Source: Chloroflexota bacterium (GTDB lineage Bacteria > Chloroflexota > Anaerolineae > Anaerolineales > UBA4823). Taken from it: a stretch of 64,000 nt of DNA. The stretch is taken from NCBI GenBank assembly GCA_029557965.1, contig JAKQIM010000025.1, positions 34,163-98,162 of the forward strand. Reading direction: 5' to 3'. Below, one piece after another: positions 42,296 through 49,874 of this stretch (positions within the stretch are counted from its first letter, which is position 1; each line of letters opens with the position of its first letter). A program made the translations under genes and the position numbers. The notes beneath the pieces are model-generated. The model was not told the DNA's origin, searched no databases, and worked only from the letters and a program-made list of their open reading frames with translations.

Positions 42296-43129
42296 CTAAA
42301 ACAAGACCAGGGCTAATTCTTTGCGGTAAGCTGGGGTGAGGGGGTTGTTTTCGCCCAGGGCCTCGAAAAGCGCCAGGATGGTGCGGTGTACTTCGCCGCT
42401 GCGGAAGCGTTTATCCTGGCGCAAGATATCCAGCAAACCATCCAGCGCGGCGGCATAGTTGCCTCGCTGCACCAGGCGTAAGGCGTTGAGGTAGGCCGCT
42501 TCGAGGGGGTCTTCGCTGAATGCCGGGGCAGCGGTTTGCCACTTCAGCGCTTCAACCAGTGGACGCAAGGTCTCTAGGGCGGCATACTCTTTGCTGGCAG
42601 GGAAATTCCGCGTCATCTGAGCGGCTTCCTCCACTTGCCCCTGCATCAAGATGCTCTTCAGCATGCCAAGCAGGGCCGGGGGGTACTCGGGGTTTTTGGC
42701 CAGGAATTGGCGGAAAGTGCTTTCGGCGGCTTTCCAATTCTCCAGGTCGAGCTGGCTGAACCCTTTTTCCAACAGCAAGTCGGTTTGGCTAGGGGCCAGG
42801 GTGCGAAGAAATTCGCGCAGCCGCGGCTCGGGCTGAGCGCCTACCATTTCGGCAACCACCTGCCCGTCGCGGAAGGCTTTGAGATTGGGGATGCTGCGTA
42901 CGCCAAAGCGCAAAGCCAGGTTGGGGCTGCCATCCACATCCACCTTTGCCAGGCGGAAGCTGCCCTGGGCTTCCTCAGCCAGCTTTTCCAAGAGCGGGCC
43001 AAGGGTCTTGCAAGGGCCGCACCAGTCGGCCCAAAAATCGACGATCACCGGCGTTTGTTGAGAATAGGCAATCACTTCATACTCGAAGTCTGCCTCGGTA
43101 ACGTTAATGATATGACCTGTAGCCATCAT
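42296..43129 (-). CDS. CnoX/YbbN-like thioredoxin with C-terminal TPR region
   Basis: 277 aa. The N-terminal thioredoxin domain (about 1-110) has the active site FWADWCGPCKTLGPLL and cis-Pro RSIPNLKAF. The C-terminal part (about 115-277) is helical and TPR-like (LLLEKGFSQLDLENWKAAESTFRQFL, LNALRLVQRGNYAAALDGLLDIL). This matches CnoX/YbbN, which in other bacteria protects clients from oxidation and hands them to chaperones. GGAG precedes the ATG. It is the last gene of the operon starting at 47199. Confidence 0.92.
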   Translation of the reverse strand: MMATGHIINVTEADFEYEVIAYSQQTPVIVDFWADWCGPCKTLGPLLEKLAEEAQGSFRLAKVDVDGSPNLALRFGVRSIPNLKAFRDGQVVAEMVGAQPEPRLREFLRTLAPSQTDLLLEKGFSQLDLENWKAAESTFRQFLAKNPEYPPALLGMLKSILMQGQVEEAAQMTRNFPASKEYAALETLRPLVEALKWQTAAPAFSEDPLEAAYLNALRLVQRGNYAAALDGLLDILRQDKRFRSGEVHRTILALFEALGENNPLTPAYRKELALVLF

Positions 43130-43151
43130 TCGATGATCTCCTGCGCCTCTG

Positions 43152-43574
43152 TCACTCGTCCTCAGGGGCGGCCGCGCCGGGCTGTACTACCTCGATCACC
43201 TCGCCATGCACGTTGATGCGCACCCGGAAACCCATCATGCCCATGTAAGCGCGCCCATCAGCAGGTATGCCGGTTTGCAGCACATTTTCGATCTGCTGAT
43301 CGATGTTCTTGAGTTGGGTCTCAATCAAGGCGCGCGAGAAAATATCCTCTTGCCCCAGCATCTTGGCGGTTTGCTCGGCAAGCAGGTCTTCATGGCCTTC
43401 GATCATGTCGGTCATGGTTCTTAAAACCTGGCGATCGACCTGCTCAGAGGGAATGTGGCGGCGAAAACCGGCGTCATCAACTACGTAGCACGGTTCATCG
43501 CCCACATAGGCGGTATCTACAGGCCGGTCGAATTCGTCGACGATCAGGCCGGCAAAAAGAGGCTCGCGGGGCAT
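43152..43574 (-). CDS. Conserved-looking protein of unknown function
   Basis: 140 aa, no family recognised. The N-terminal half reads like a small beta domain (LIVDEFDRPVDTAYVGDEPCYVVDDAGFRRHI in overlapping strands), followed by a long helix pair (QVLRTMTDMIEGHEDLLAEQTA, LIETQLKNIDQQIENVLQTG) and a beta tail. The ATG at 43574 lies 4 bp after the stop of the LURP-one-like gene. The longer frame is a shadow of that gene. Operon position links it to envelope and thiol functions, nothing more. Confidence 0.72.
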   Translation of the reverse strand: MPREPLFAGLIVDEFDRPVDTAYVGDEPCYVVDDAGFRRHIPSEQVDRQVLRTMTDMIEGHEDLLAEQTAKMLGQEDIFSRALIETQLKNIDQQIENVLQTGIPADGRAYMGMMGFRVRINVHGEVIEVVQPGAAAPEDE

Positions 43575-43578
43575 ACGA

Positions 43579-44157
43579 TTACGACTGCTTCCCTTCAACG
43601 GCTGCCAGCAGGATGGCGGCAGCGATACCCAGGCGGTGGTCAAGCTTTTGGGCGTTATCCATGCTGAAATCCACGTCCAGCTCATAGCGGAACAGGTTAA
43701 AGCGCTGTTTCAGGTCTGCCACGCGGCCCTGGCCAATGAGGATATCGTAGTTCTGCGGCAGCAGGCTGCCCAAAAGCAGGCGGCGCAGCAGGCTGAGGGT
43801 GAGCGAGTCTTCGCGCAAGACGCCAATTGGCTGGTCGGCAGCATCTAACACCTGCCACTCGTCTTGGATCATCGAGCTGAAACCTTTGCGCCGCAAGACG
43901 TCCACTTTCTGATTGAGCAAGGGGTCAACCACATCATAGGCCGCGGCGAAATCGAGCACGTTGCGGGCCTGGATGCTGAGGATCTCTTGGGTGCGCGTTT
44001 CATCGGCGTAGATGCGGATATCTTCCTTCAGCTTGAACATCTTTTGCTGGCTGAACATGACCATCTCGCCGCTGGGGTTGTAGATGCGGAACTTTCCGGT
44101 CAGGGCCATAACCTGACGTTTGAGCAAATATTGGCGGTGCTGGAAGGCAGGGTGCAT
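43579..44157 (-). CDS. LURP-one-related (scramblase-like fold) protein
   Basis: 192 aa of the LURP-one-related/DUF567 family, a 12-stranded barrel around a helix related to Tubby and phospholipid scramblase. Typical features: YLLKRQVMALTGKFRIYNPSGE at the start, strands such as IRIYADETRTQEILSIQAR, and the C-terminal central helix RLGIAAAILLAAVEG. The biochemical role in bacteria is not established. AGGAGTC precedes the ATG. It lies 11 bp after the Tat-type L,D-transpeptidase gene. Confidence 0.85.
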   Translation of the reverse strand: MHPAFQHRQYLLKRQVMALTGKFRIYNPSGEMVMFSQQKMFKLKEDIRIYADETRTQEILSIQARNVLDFAAAYDVVDPLLNQKVDVLRRKGFSSMIQDEWQVLDAADQPIGVLREDSLTLSLLRRLLLGSLLPQNYDILIGQGRVADLKQRFNLFRYELDVDFSMDNAQKLDHRLGIAAAILLAAVEGKQS

Positions 44158-44168
44158 AGACGACTCCT

Positions 44169-45293
44169 TTACTCGATTATATCAACCTTGGTGCCCGAGA
44201 GGTGATCCCATTTGAACTGTTCACCCATCGGGACGTTGGGCAAGCTCCAACGGAAAAGCCAGCGTGCGGCCTGGCTGGGTAAATTGATGCACCCGTGACT
44301 GCGCGGGTGACCAAAATTATTATGCCAGTAAGTGCCGTGAAATGCAATCCCCTCTTCGGTAATATAAGAATTCCAGGGCACACCCGGCAGATCATAGCTG
44401 TTGGCTGCCAGGTTGCCGGCTGCCATGTGGCGCGAAGGGCGTTTGTGAAAAATGCTGTAATGGCCCCTGGGGGTTGAGAAATCTCCGTTGCTGAATTGAG
44501 CCCCGGTGGCAACGCGTGACATGTAGACCGGCTCGTCCCATTCGTAGGCCACCATCACCTGGTCGCGGAGGTGCACTTCGATACGCTTCATCACATCTGG
44601 CACCTGTGGTGAGATGGGGCTGAGGTCTTCGGCGGTGAGCAGGCGAAAGTGTTGGGCGGGCGCAAAGAAGGTAAAATCCCACTTGTCATCCTGGATGTGG
44701 TACCACACCTCGTCATTGCTGGCGCGCGTGATGCCGGTGACCCAATAGGTTGTTTCATAGTAAAAGCGATAAGCCACTGGTTGGTTGAAGCCATGCGTCC
44801 AGCGACCATCGGTATACGGAACCGTCACCATGGCGTGCGTGCCTCCCTCGGGCAGCCCGGCAGCCACTTCGTTCATCTCTGTGCGTACAGGCTGGATGGC
44901 CCCAGAGTGGGCATAGCCCTCACTCCCAATGCGGTACCAGATGCGATTATGTGAGGAGAGGTCCTCGCTGACGATGACATCGGTGATGGGCAAGACGCGA
45001 TCTCGCCAATAGGTATTGACCTTATTGGCGTCGAAACGGGGCGCATCCATTACTGGAATGTGGGTATCAAGCACCCGGCCTTGTTGCCCAGGATCCAGGG
45101 TTTGCAAACGCAGCAGCGCCTCGCTGGTCTCATCTGGCTGTGGGCGGTGGGCATCCAGCCCCAGGCGGTCCAGCAGGCTGCGGTGGGGGGCCATAGCCCC
45201 CAGCCACAGGCTGAGCCCAGCCAGTTTCAAGAAGTTCCGGCGGGAAGTATGCTGGTCGCTTGCCCCAGGCGGTGGTGCAGCAGGGGGTATCAT
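44169..45293 (-). CDS. L,D-transpeptidase (YkuD) with twin-arginine signal
   Basis: 374 aa. The N-terminus carries a Tat-like signal SRRNFLKLAGLSLWLGAMAP (about 17-36), so the enzyme is exported, perhaps folded. The YkuD domain is at the C-terminus, with the His in FHGTYWHNNFGHP and the catalytic motif SHGCINLPSQAA (Cys near 346). Such enzymes make 3-3 peptidoglycan cross-links or attach proteins to the wall. The middle region (about 60-230) has no clear family. Its start overlaps the stop of the preceding transpeptidase gene by 4 bp. Confidence 0.92.
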   Translation of the reverse strand: MIPPAAPPPGASDQHTSRRNFLKLAGLSLWLGAMAPHRSLLDRLGLDAHRPQPDETSEALLRLQTLDPGQQGRVLDTHIPVMDAPRFDANKVNTYWRDRVLPITDVIVSEDLSSHNRIWYRIGSEGYAHSGAIQPVRTEMNEVAAGLPEGGTHAMVTVPYTDGRWTHGFNQPVAYRFYYETTYWVTGITRASNDEVWYHIQDDKWDFTFFAPAQHFRLLTAEDLSPISPQVPDVMKRIEVHLRDQVMVAYEWDEPVYMSRVATGAQFSNGDFSTPRGHYSIFHKRPSRHMAAGNLAANSYDLPGVPWNSYITEEGIAFHGTYWHNNFGHPRSHGCINLPSQAARWLFRWSLPNVPMGEQFKWDHLSGTKVDIIE

Positions 45294-46330
45294 TCGTGGA
45301 TATTGACCAAGGTGCCCACAGAGGCAAAATCGAACAACCAGGCCGCATCTTCGGTGCGTAGGTTAATACAACCATGACTCATGGGCGTGCCAAAATTATT
45401 GTGCCAATAGGTGCCGTGCAGGGCATAGCCATCGTAGAAATACATGGTATACGGAACGCCCGGCAAGTAGTAGCCTGTGCCCCACATGGGCGTGGCAGTG
45501 TACTTTACATAGATATGGTACTGCCCGGTGACGGTGGGGTGCATCCAGGTCCCTGTGGAGACGAGGAAAGACGCGACCAACTCTTCGCCTTCGTAAGCAT
45601 AAACAAGTTGATCGCTCAAGTCGACGTCAATCCAGCGGTCATCATCGCCAACCTCGTCTGGCAAATAACCATACGCAGGGGGTTCGGGGGTGTCGGTGGG
45701 GATGGGGGTTTCAGTAGGAATAGGGGTTTCGGTCGGCGTGGCCGTGGCAGTGGGTGTGAAGGTGGGGGTCGGCGTGGCCGTGGGGGTAGACGTGGGGGTG
45801 GGTGTGAGGGTGACTTTGCCGGTCAGGATTTCTGCCACCTGGATGGGCAGAGACCCGCTGGCATCCCAGGCGGGCGCCATTTGCCTGAAATCAATGCCGA
45901 CAGAAGCCAGGGCCGGTTGCCCAACCCAGGCAACTGCCAGGAGGCTCAAGACAGCCAGCATCAGCATCAGCCATGATGGCGCCCGGCGGCCAGATGAGAC
46001 AGCTGGTGCGGCCTGCATGCGGCTGGCCACAACTGGGGGTTGTGAATGGGTGCGGGCATCTGGGTCGGCCAACAGGCGGCGAATAGCCCAATGCATACCC
46101 TGGCGGGCGCGTTTGCTGTGGGGGTTGATCGCCAGGGCGCGCTTGAGATAATCCAGGCTGGCACGCGGGCTGGCCGAGGCAGCCAGCCACAGCCACGGCT
46201 CCTCTAAGTGGGGGGCCAGGGCTGCGGCGCGCTGCGCCCAGTAACGAGCCGCGCGACGATCGCCGCGCCGGAAAGCCTGGCGTGCATTTTCCAGGGCTTG
46301 CTGGGTGGCGGGGTCCAACGTTTGGGTCAT
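45290..46330 (-). CDS. L,D-transpeptidase with TPR-like N-terminus and Thr/Pro linker
   Basis: 346 aa. Residues about 1-85 form a short TPR-like helical region (ALENARQAFRRGDRRAARYWAQ) predicted in the cytoplasm. A single membrane span (about 120-140, WLMLMLAVLSLLAVAWVG) follows, then a Thr/Pro/Glu linker, and the YkuD domain with LHGTYWHNNFGTP and SHGCINLRTEDAA (catalytic Cys). Start and stop both overlap neighbours by 4 bp, which fixes the ATG at 46330 and implies coupled translation. A cytoplasmic TPR on a wall cross-linking enzyme is unusual and may recruit it to a complex. Confidence 0.9.
   Translation of the reverse strand: MTQTLDPATQQALENARQAFRRGDRRAARYWAQRAAALAPHLEEPWLWLAASASPRASLDYLKRALAINPHSKRARQGMHWAIRRLLADPDARTHSQPPVVASRMQAAPAVSSGRRAPSWLMLMLAVLSLLAVAWVGQPALASVGIDFRQMAPAWDASGSLPIQVAEILTGKVTLTPTPTSTPTATPTPTFTPTATATPTETPIPTETPIPTDTPEPPAYGYLPDEVGDDDRWIDVDLSDQLVYAYEGEELVASFLVSTGTWMHPTVTGQYHIYVKYTATPMWGTGYYLPGVPYTMYFYDGYALHGTYWHNNFGTPMSHGCINLRTEDAAWLFDFASVGTLVNIHE
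45685..45815 (-). repeat. Thr/Pro-rich low-complexity linker
   Basis: Imperfect repeats of the two-codon unit Thr-Pro with Ala, Ser, Glu and Ile variants inside the transpeptidase gene. It is a wall-spanning linker, not a CRISPR array. Confidence 0.8.
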
Positions 46331-47199
46331 GGCACTGTGCTGGGGGTGGTGGTGCCTTCGGAAATATCCTCGTTGCGCACAAAACACAAGATACCCGCGG
46401 TGATGCCGCGCGCCAGCAGATCGGGTTGTTCAGTGAGGATCTTGCGATCCAGGTTCATGAAACCCACTTCAATGATGGCGGCGGGCGTATCGGAGTTGAT
46501 CTCGCCGAAGGCGTGGTAATTGGTCATATCATTGGTTACACTGCCGGCATGGAAACGCATTCCGGTGATATCGGCGTAACGGGTGCGCAAGCAGGTGGTC
46601 AGGCGCGTGGCCTGCTCAGGATAAGATGTAGACAGGGCCGCGGCGACCTTAAACCCCATGGCTTCATCATTGATGTACTGGCAAGAGTCGGCATGGATCG
46701 AGACCAATGCCAGAGAGCGGTAGCCAACCAGGCGCGGGTCGAACTCTGCCAGCAGGTCCACATCGTATCCTTCGGCGTTGAGGCTCTCTTTGACCATTTG
46801 GGCAACGGTAAGGTTGATATCCACTTCGCGCGTCCCGCCCAATTCGTCGGGGCAGACGGCGCCTGGGTCATTGCCTGAGTGCCCCGCAACGATGCCGATG
46901 CTGGGATTGGGGCGCGCCGTGGGCGTGGGCCAGTTGGGCTGGGGCGTGCTGGATTGTGTGGCCAGGGCGGCTTCCAGCTTTTCAGACAGGCTGGAGGGCA
47001 ACAGGCCGGGCTCGGTCCAGGCGGTGAAGAGCGTGGCAAGCAAAAACGCAACGCCCAATACGATCTGCACCAGGTAAAAAGTGCCGCCGCTGGCCTTGCG
47101 TTGGCGAGCCGGTGGCGCGGCACTTGAGCCAGCCGCTTGGGCTGGCGCTTTGTTTGAAGAAGTGGGCGGCTGGTTAGCCGGAGAAGGTTCTGCGGTCAT
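46327..47199 (-). CDS. N-acetylmuramoyl-L-alanine amidase (Amidase_3)
   Basis: 290 aa zinc amidase that cuts the bond between muramic acid and the stem peptide. A Pro/Ala/Ser-rich cytoplasmic N-terminus, one membrane span (about 43-62, YLVQIVLGVAFLLATLFTAW) and a linker precede the catalytic domain. Zinc ligands and catalytic residues fit: AGHSG (His), TREVDINL (Glu), LVSIHADSC (His) and AAIIEVGFMN (catalytic Glu). It is the first gene of the six-gene envelope operon. A TATCTT box 6 nt before the ATG hints at a leaderless message. Confidence 0.93.
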   Translation of the reverse strand: MTAEPSPANQPPTSSNKAPAQAAGSSAAPPARQRKASGGTFYLVQIVLGVAFLLATLFTAWTEPGLLPSSLSEKLEAALATQSSTPQPNWPTPTARPNPSIGIVAGHSGNDPGAVCPDELGGTREVDINLTVAQMVKESLNAEGYDVDLLAEFDPRLVGYRSLALVSIHADSCQYINDEAMGFKVAAALSTSYPEQATRLTTCLRTRYADITGMRFHAGSVTNDMTNYHAFGEINSDTPAAIIEVGFMNLDRKILTEQPDLLARGITAGILCFVRNEDISEGTTTPSTVP

Positions 47200-47310
47200 T
47201 TGGTTAAGATACTACCTTATTTGGCCCTGGATGGCAAGTGGTTATACCATCTCTTTCTTGACTCTTGGCTTGGGCGAATGTATGATGGGTATGTAAAGGA
47301 GCGTGCAAGT

Positions 47311-47913
47311 ATGATGCCAGAACAGCGCCTGACAGATGATGAAAGAGATTTCTTGTTAAAACTGGCCCGCCAATCTATTGAGAATGCGGTCCATCATCAG
47401 CCTTTGCCCACCCTGGATGCCACCCAACTGACCCCGGTGTTAAGCACCCCCGGTGCTTCGTTTGTAACCCTGACCTTGGGTGGAATGCTGCGCGGCTGCA
47501 TCGGTGCGCTGGAGCCATACCAGGGCCTGGCGGAGGATGTGCGCGAGCACGCTGTGGCGGCGGCGTTGGACGATTACCGCTTCTCGCCGGTGACCCCAAA
47601 AGAGTTGGCCAGCCTGGAAATTGAGATTTCGCGCCTGACACAGCCTGTCTCGCTGGCATACGTCACGCCCGCCGATCTGCTGGAGCGGCTGCGCCCGGGT
47701 GTGGATGGTGTGATCTTGCGCGATGGCCTGCGCCGGGCTACTTTCTTGCCGCAGGTTTGGGAGAAGATACCTGACCCGGCGGTGTTCTTGGCGCACCTGT
47801 GCGAGAAGATGGGGGCGCGGCCAGACCTTTGGCAGCACAAGAAGCTGGATGTCATGATCTACCAGGTTGAAGAGTTTTCAGAAGCCTCTCACCGGGCAGG
47901 GCGCCAATCATAG
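47311..47913 (+). CDS. AMMECR1-domain protein
   Basis: 200 aa, AMMECR1 family, a conserved fold with no firmly established activity in bacteria. The hallmark LRGCIGALEPYQGLAEDV lies at about 60-78; further conserved parts are SPVTPKELASLEIEIS, GVDGVILRDGLRRATFLPQVWE and the C-terminal YQVEEFSE. I start at the ATG at 47311 (a second ATG follows at once), since AAAGGAG lies at 47294-47300. Divergent from the envelope operon. Confidence 0.9.
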   Translation: MMPEQRLTDDERDFLLKLARQSIENAVHHQPLPTLDATQLTPVLSTPGASFVTLTLGGMLRGCIGALEPYQGLAEDVREHAVAAALDDYRFSPVTPKELASLEIEISRLTQPVSLAYVTPADLLERLRPGVDGVILRDGLRRATFLPQVWEKIPDPAVFLAHLCEKMGARPDLWQHKKLDVMIYQVEEFSEASHRAGRQS

Positions 47914-47928
47914 AACTGGCTTAGACGC

Positions 47929-48936
47929 TTATTCGTTCAGGTATTCGCCAAAATCGAAGAGGTCACCGATCGATTGCCGGTTATAGTTGCGCCGGATGGC
48001 CTCGCCAATGGTGGCCGCGATGGGTAAGATGGTCAGGCATGGAATGCATTTTTCGATCGGAATAGGCACCGTATCGGTAGTGATCACTTCGGTGATCTGG
48101 GGGATGGCGCGGATGCGCTCCAGCGCATTGTTCAAGAACAAGCCGTGCGTGCAGATCAACTTGATCTCTTCAATGCCGCTGTGAACCAACAGGCGGCTGA
48201 GATGCAGCACCGATCCGCCGGTAGCAATCTCATCGTCGTAGATGATGGCTTTACGAAAACCCTGCACCTGCTGCTCAATCAGGCTGCTGATCTCTACCTC
48301 AGTATCTGATAAACGCCTTTTTTCGGCTGAGATAGATGATAGGCCAAGCCGTTCAGCCAGGCGGGCGGCAGAGCCGGCGCGGCCGTAATCGGGCGCAACC
48401 ACCACCGTCTCAGCAGGATCGAGCTTGAGGGCGTGTTTGTATTTACATTCCAGCAGGTAATTGCAAAATAAACCGCGGGCGGTCAGCGGATCGGTGGGAA
48501 TGCTAAAAAAGCCATGCACCTGGGGTGAGTGCAAGGTTACGGTCATCATATGCGTCGCACCTGCCGTTTGCAGCATGTCTGCAATCAGGCGGGCCGTGAT
48601 CGAGATGCGCGGGGCATCCTTCTTGTCAGAGCGGGCATAAGAGAAATAAGGGATGATGGCATGGATTTCGCGCGCCCCGGCGTGGTGGGCAATATCCAGC
48701 ATCATGAATAATTCCATCAGGTGGTCGCTGACCGGAGGAATGAGCGACTGCACGATGTAGACAACGCGCGAACGGACGCTGGCGCCTAGCTGGATATACA
48801 GATTATCGTTGCTGAAGCGTGAGACCAGGGTGGGTTCGAGCGGCACACCCAGGTGGTCGGCAATATCCTGAGCTAACTGGCGGTGCGAACGACCGCTGAA
48901 GACGCGTACATCCTCTGGATTGATCTTGGGCTGCAT
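47929..48936 (-). CDS. prs: Ribose-phosphate pyrophosphokinase
   Basis: Makes PRPP from ribose-5-phosphate and ATP for nucleotide, His and Trp synthesis. 335 aa, slightly longer than usual. Typical motifs: VFSGRSHRQLAQDIADHLG at the start, IIPYFSYARSDKKD (flexible-loop Arg/Lys), LHSPQVHGFFSIPTDPL and the PRPP-binding loop IIYDDEIATGGSV. VVVAPDYGRAGSAARLAERLG replaces the more usual VSPDVGG stretch. The sequence reads as a divergent but complete Prs. AGGAGC precedes the ATG. Confidence 0.92.
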   Translation of the reverse strand: MQPKINPEDVRVFSGRSHRQLAQDIADHLGVPLEPTLVSRFSNDNLYIQLGASVRSRVVYIVQSLIPPVSDHLMELFMMLDIAHHAGAREIHAIIPYFSYARSDKKDAPRISITARLIADMLQTAGATHMMTVTLHSPQVHGFFSIPTDPLTARGLFCNYLLECKYKHALKLDPAETVVVAPDYGRAGSAARLAERLGLSSISAEKRRLSDTEVEISSLIEQQVQGFRKAIIYDDEIATGGSVLHLSRLLVHSGIEEIKLICTHGLFLNNALERIRAIPQITEVITTDTVPIPIEKCIPCLTILPIAATIGEAIRRNYNRQSIGDLFDFGEYLNE

Positions 48937-49023
48937 ACCTGCTCCTTGTTGACAAAAGTCAAAACCCCAACAGGCACATCAATTGTATGAATGCAGAACC
49001 CTGGCTGGGCTGCGCTGCACCGC

Positions 49024-49290
49024 TTAGATTTGCTCGAAATGGGCTACATTCAACACAAATAAAGTGGCGCGCTTGGCACCCGGCTCAGCCGCCGGCGCGC
49101 AGTTCTGGCGGATGACCTGGATGGCCTCGTCCACCTTCTCGTCTGCAATGCCAACCAGCAGGGTGGTTGATCCGCGCCGGAAGAAGCCGCCAGTGGAGGC
49201 GATGCGGGTGACGCGGAACTTAGATTCGACCAGGGCGTGTGAGATGTTTTCTGAATCTTCATCTCGCAAGACGGCAATCAGCATTTTCAT
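49024..49290 (-). CDS. PstA/DarA-like cyclic-di-AMP receptor (copy 1)
   Basis: 88 aa, CdAMP_rec family (formerly DUF970), a PII-like trimeric fold that binds c-di-AMP in Firmicutes. MKMLIAVLRDEDSENISHAL, FRVTRIASTGGFFRRGSTTLLVGI and the final ATLFVLNVAHFEQI align well with PstA/DarA. The B-loop between the halves is short. The ATG at 49290 lies 2 bp after the stop of copy 2, so the two are one operon. Ligand binding is expected from the family but not proven here. Confidence 0.88.
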   Translation of the reverse strand: MKMLIAVLRDEDSENISHALVESKFRVTRIASTGGFFRRGSTTLLVGIADEKVDEAIQVIRQNCAPAAEPGAKRATLFVLNVAHFEQI

Positions 49291-49292
49291 GA

Positions 49293-49646
49293 TCACACCT
49301 CCTCGTAACGTTCAAGATCAAAGGCGAATAAGGTTGCGCCCCCCACGGTGATGGGGGTGGGCGTGGTAAGCGGCATTGGCGAACCTTCCAAGGGCAAGGT
49401 GACGTATTCTACTCGCGTGCGGCAGTTCTGGTAGAGCGCTTGCACTACCTCTGCTTCACGTCCTTTGGTCAGGCCAATTAATAGGGTGACGTTGCGCCGA
49501 CCCAAGAACCCCCCCGAACTCGGCAGGCGAGTAATCGAGAACCCCAGCTTATCCAGCGCATTGAAGGCATTCTCGGCGTCTTGTTCTTGAACCACAGCTG
49601 TCACCAGCCGGTTGATCAATTTTTCAGGAGTTTCTGAAGTGGTCAT
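49293..49646 (-). CDS. PstA/DarA-like cyclic-di-AMP receptor (copy 2)
   Basis: 117 aa paralogue of the next gene: LVTAVVQEQDAENAFNALDKL, FSITRLPSSGGFLGRRNVTLLIGL and VGGATLFAFDLERYEEV. It has an N-terminal extension of about 10 residues and a longer middle loop than copy 1, and Ser replaces Thr in the TGGF-type loop. The ATG at 49646 has GAGGCAG upstream. Two adjacent copies allow hetero-trimers or different ligands (inference). Confidence 0.87.
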   Translation of the reverse strand: MTTSETPEKLINRLVTAVVQEQDAENAFNALDKLGFSITRLPSSGGFLGRRNVTLLIGLTKGREAEVVQALYQNCRTRVEYVTLPLEGSPMPLTTPTPITVGGATLFAFDLERYEEV

Positions 49647-49874
49647 GATCTCTGCCTCAGCCACAAGTTGAGAATAAGTTTCATTGTTTATCACTCCATC
49701 TCGCAGGCCACCCTGCGAAAGCTGTGCGCGGGGTGTCAGACCCTTTATTGATCGTTACTTTCATTTTATCGTAAATTTGCCATTCTGGCATACTGAAGCG
49801 CCAGGCAGAAGTGCCAACAGCAGCCGGGGGTATGGGTTGATGCGATGATGATGCCCGGTTTTTTATCACAAATG

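Noticed and set aside
43579..43685. Longer start of the unknown 140-aa protein (177 codons)
   Set aside because: The extra 37 codons overlap the end of the LURP-one-like gene and read as Trp/Ser-rich shadow.
45685..45815. Short repeats suggesting a CRISPR or tandem repeat array
   Set aside because: They are Thr-Pro codons in a linker, imperfect and in frame; no spacers are present. The same holds for 16640-16810 and 57790-58035.
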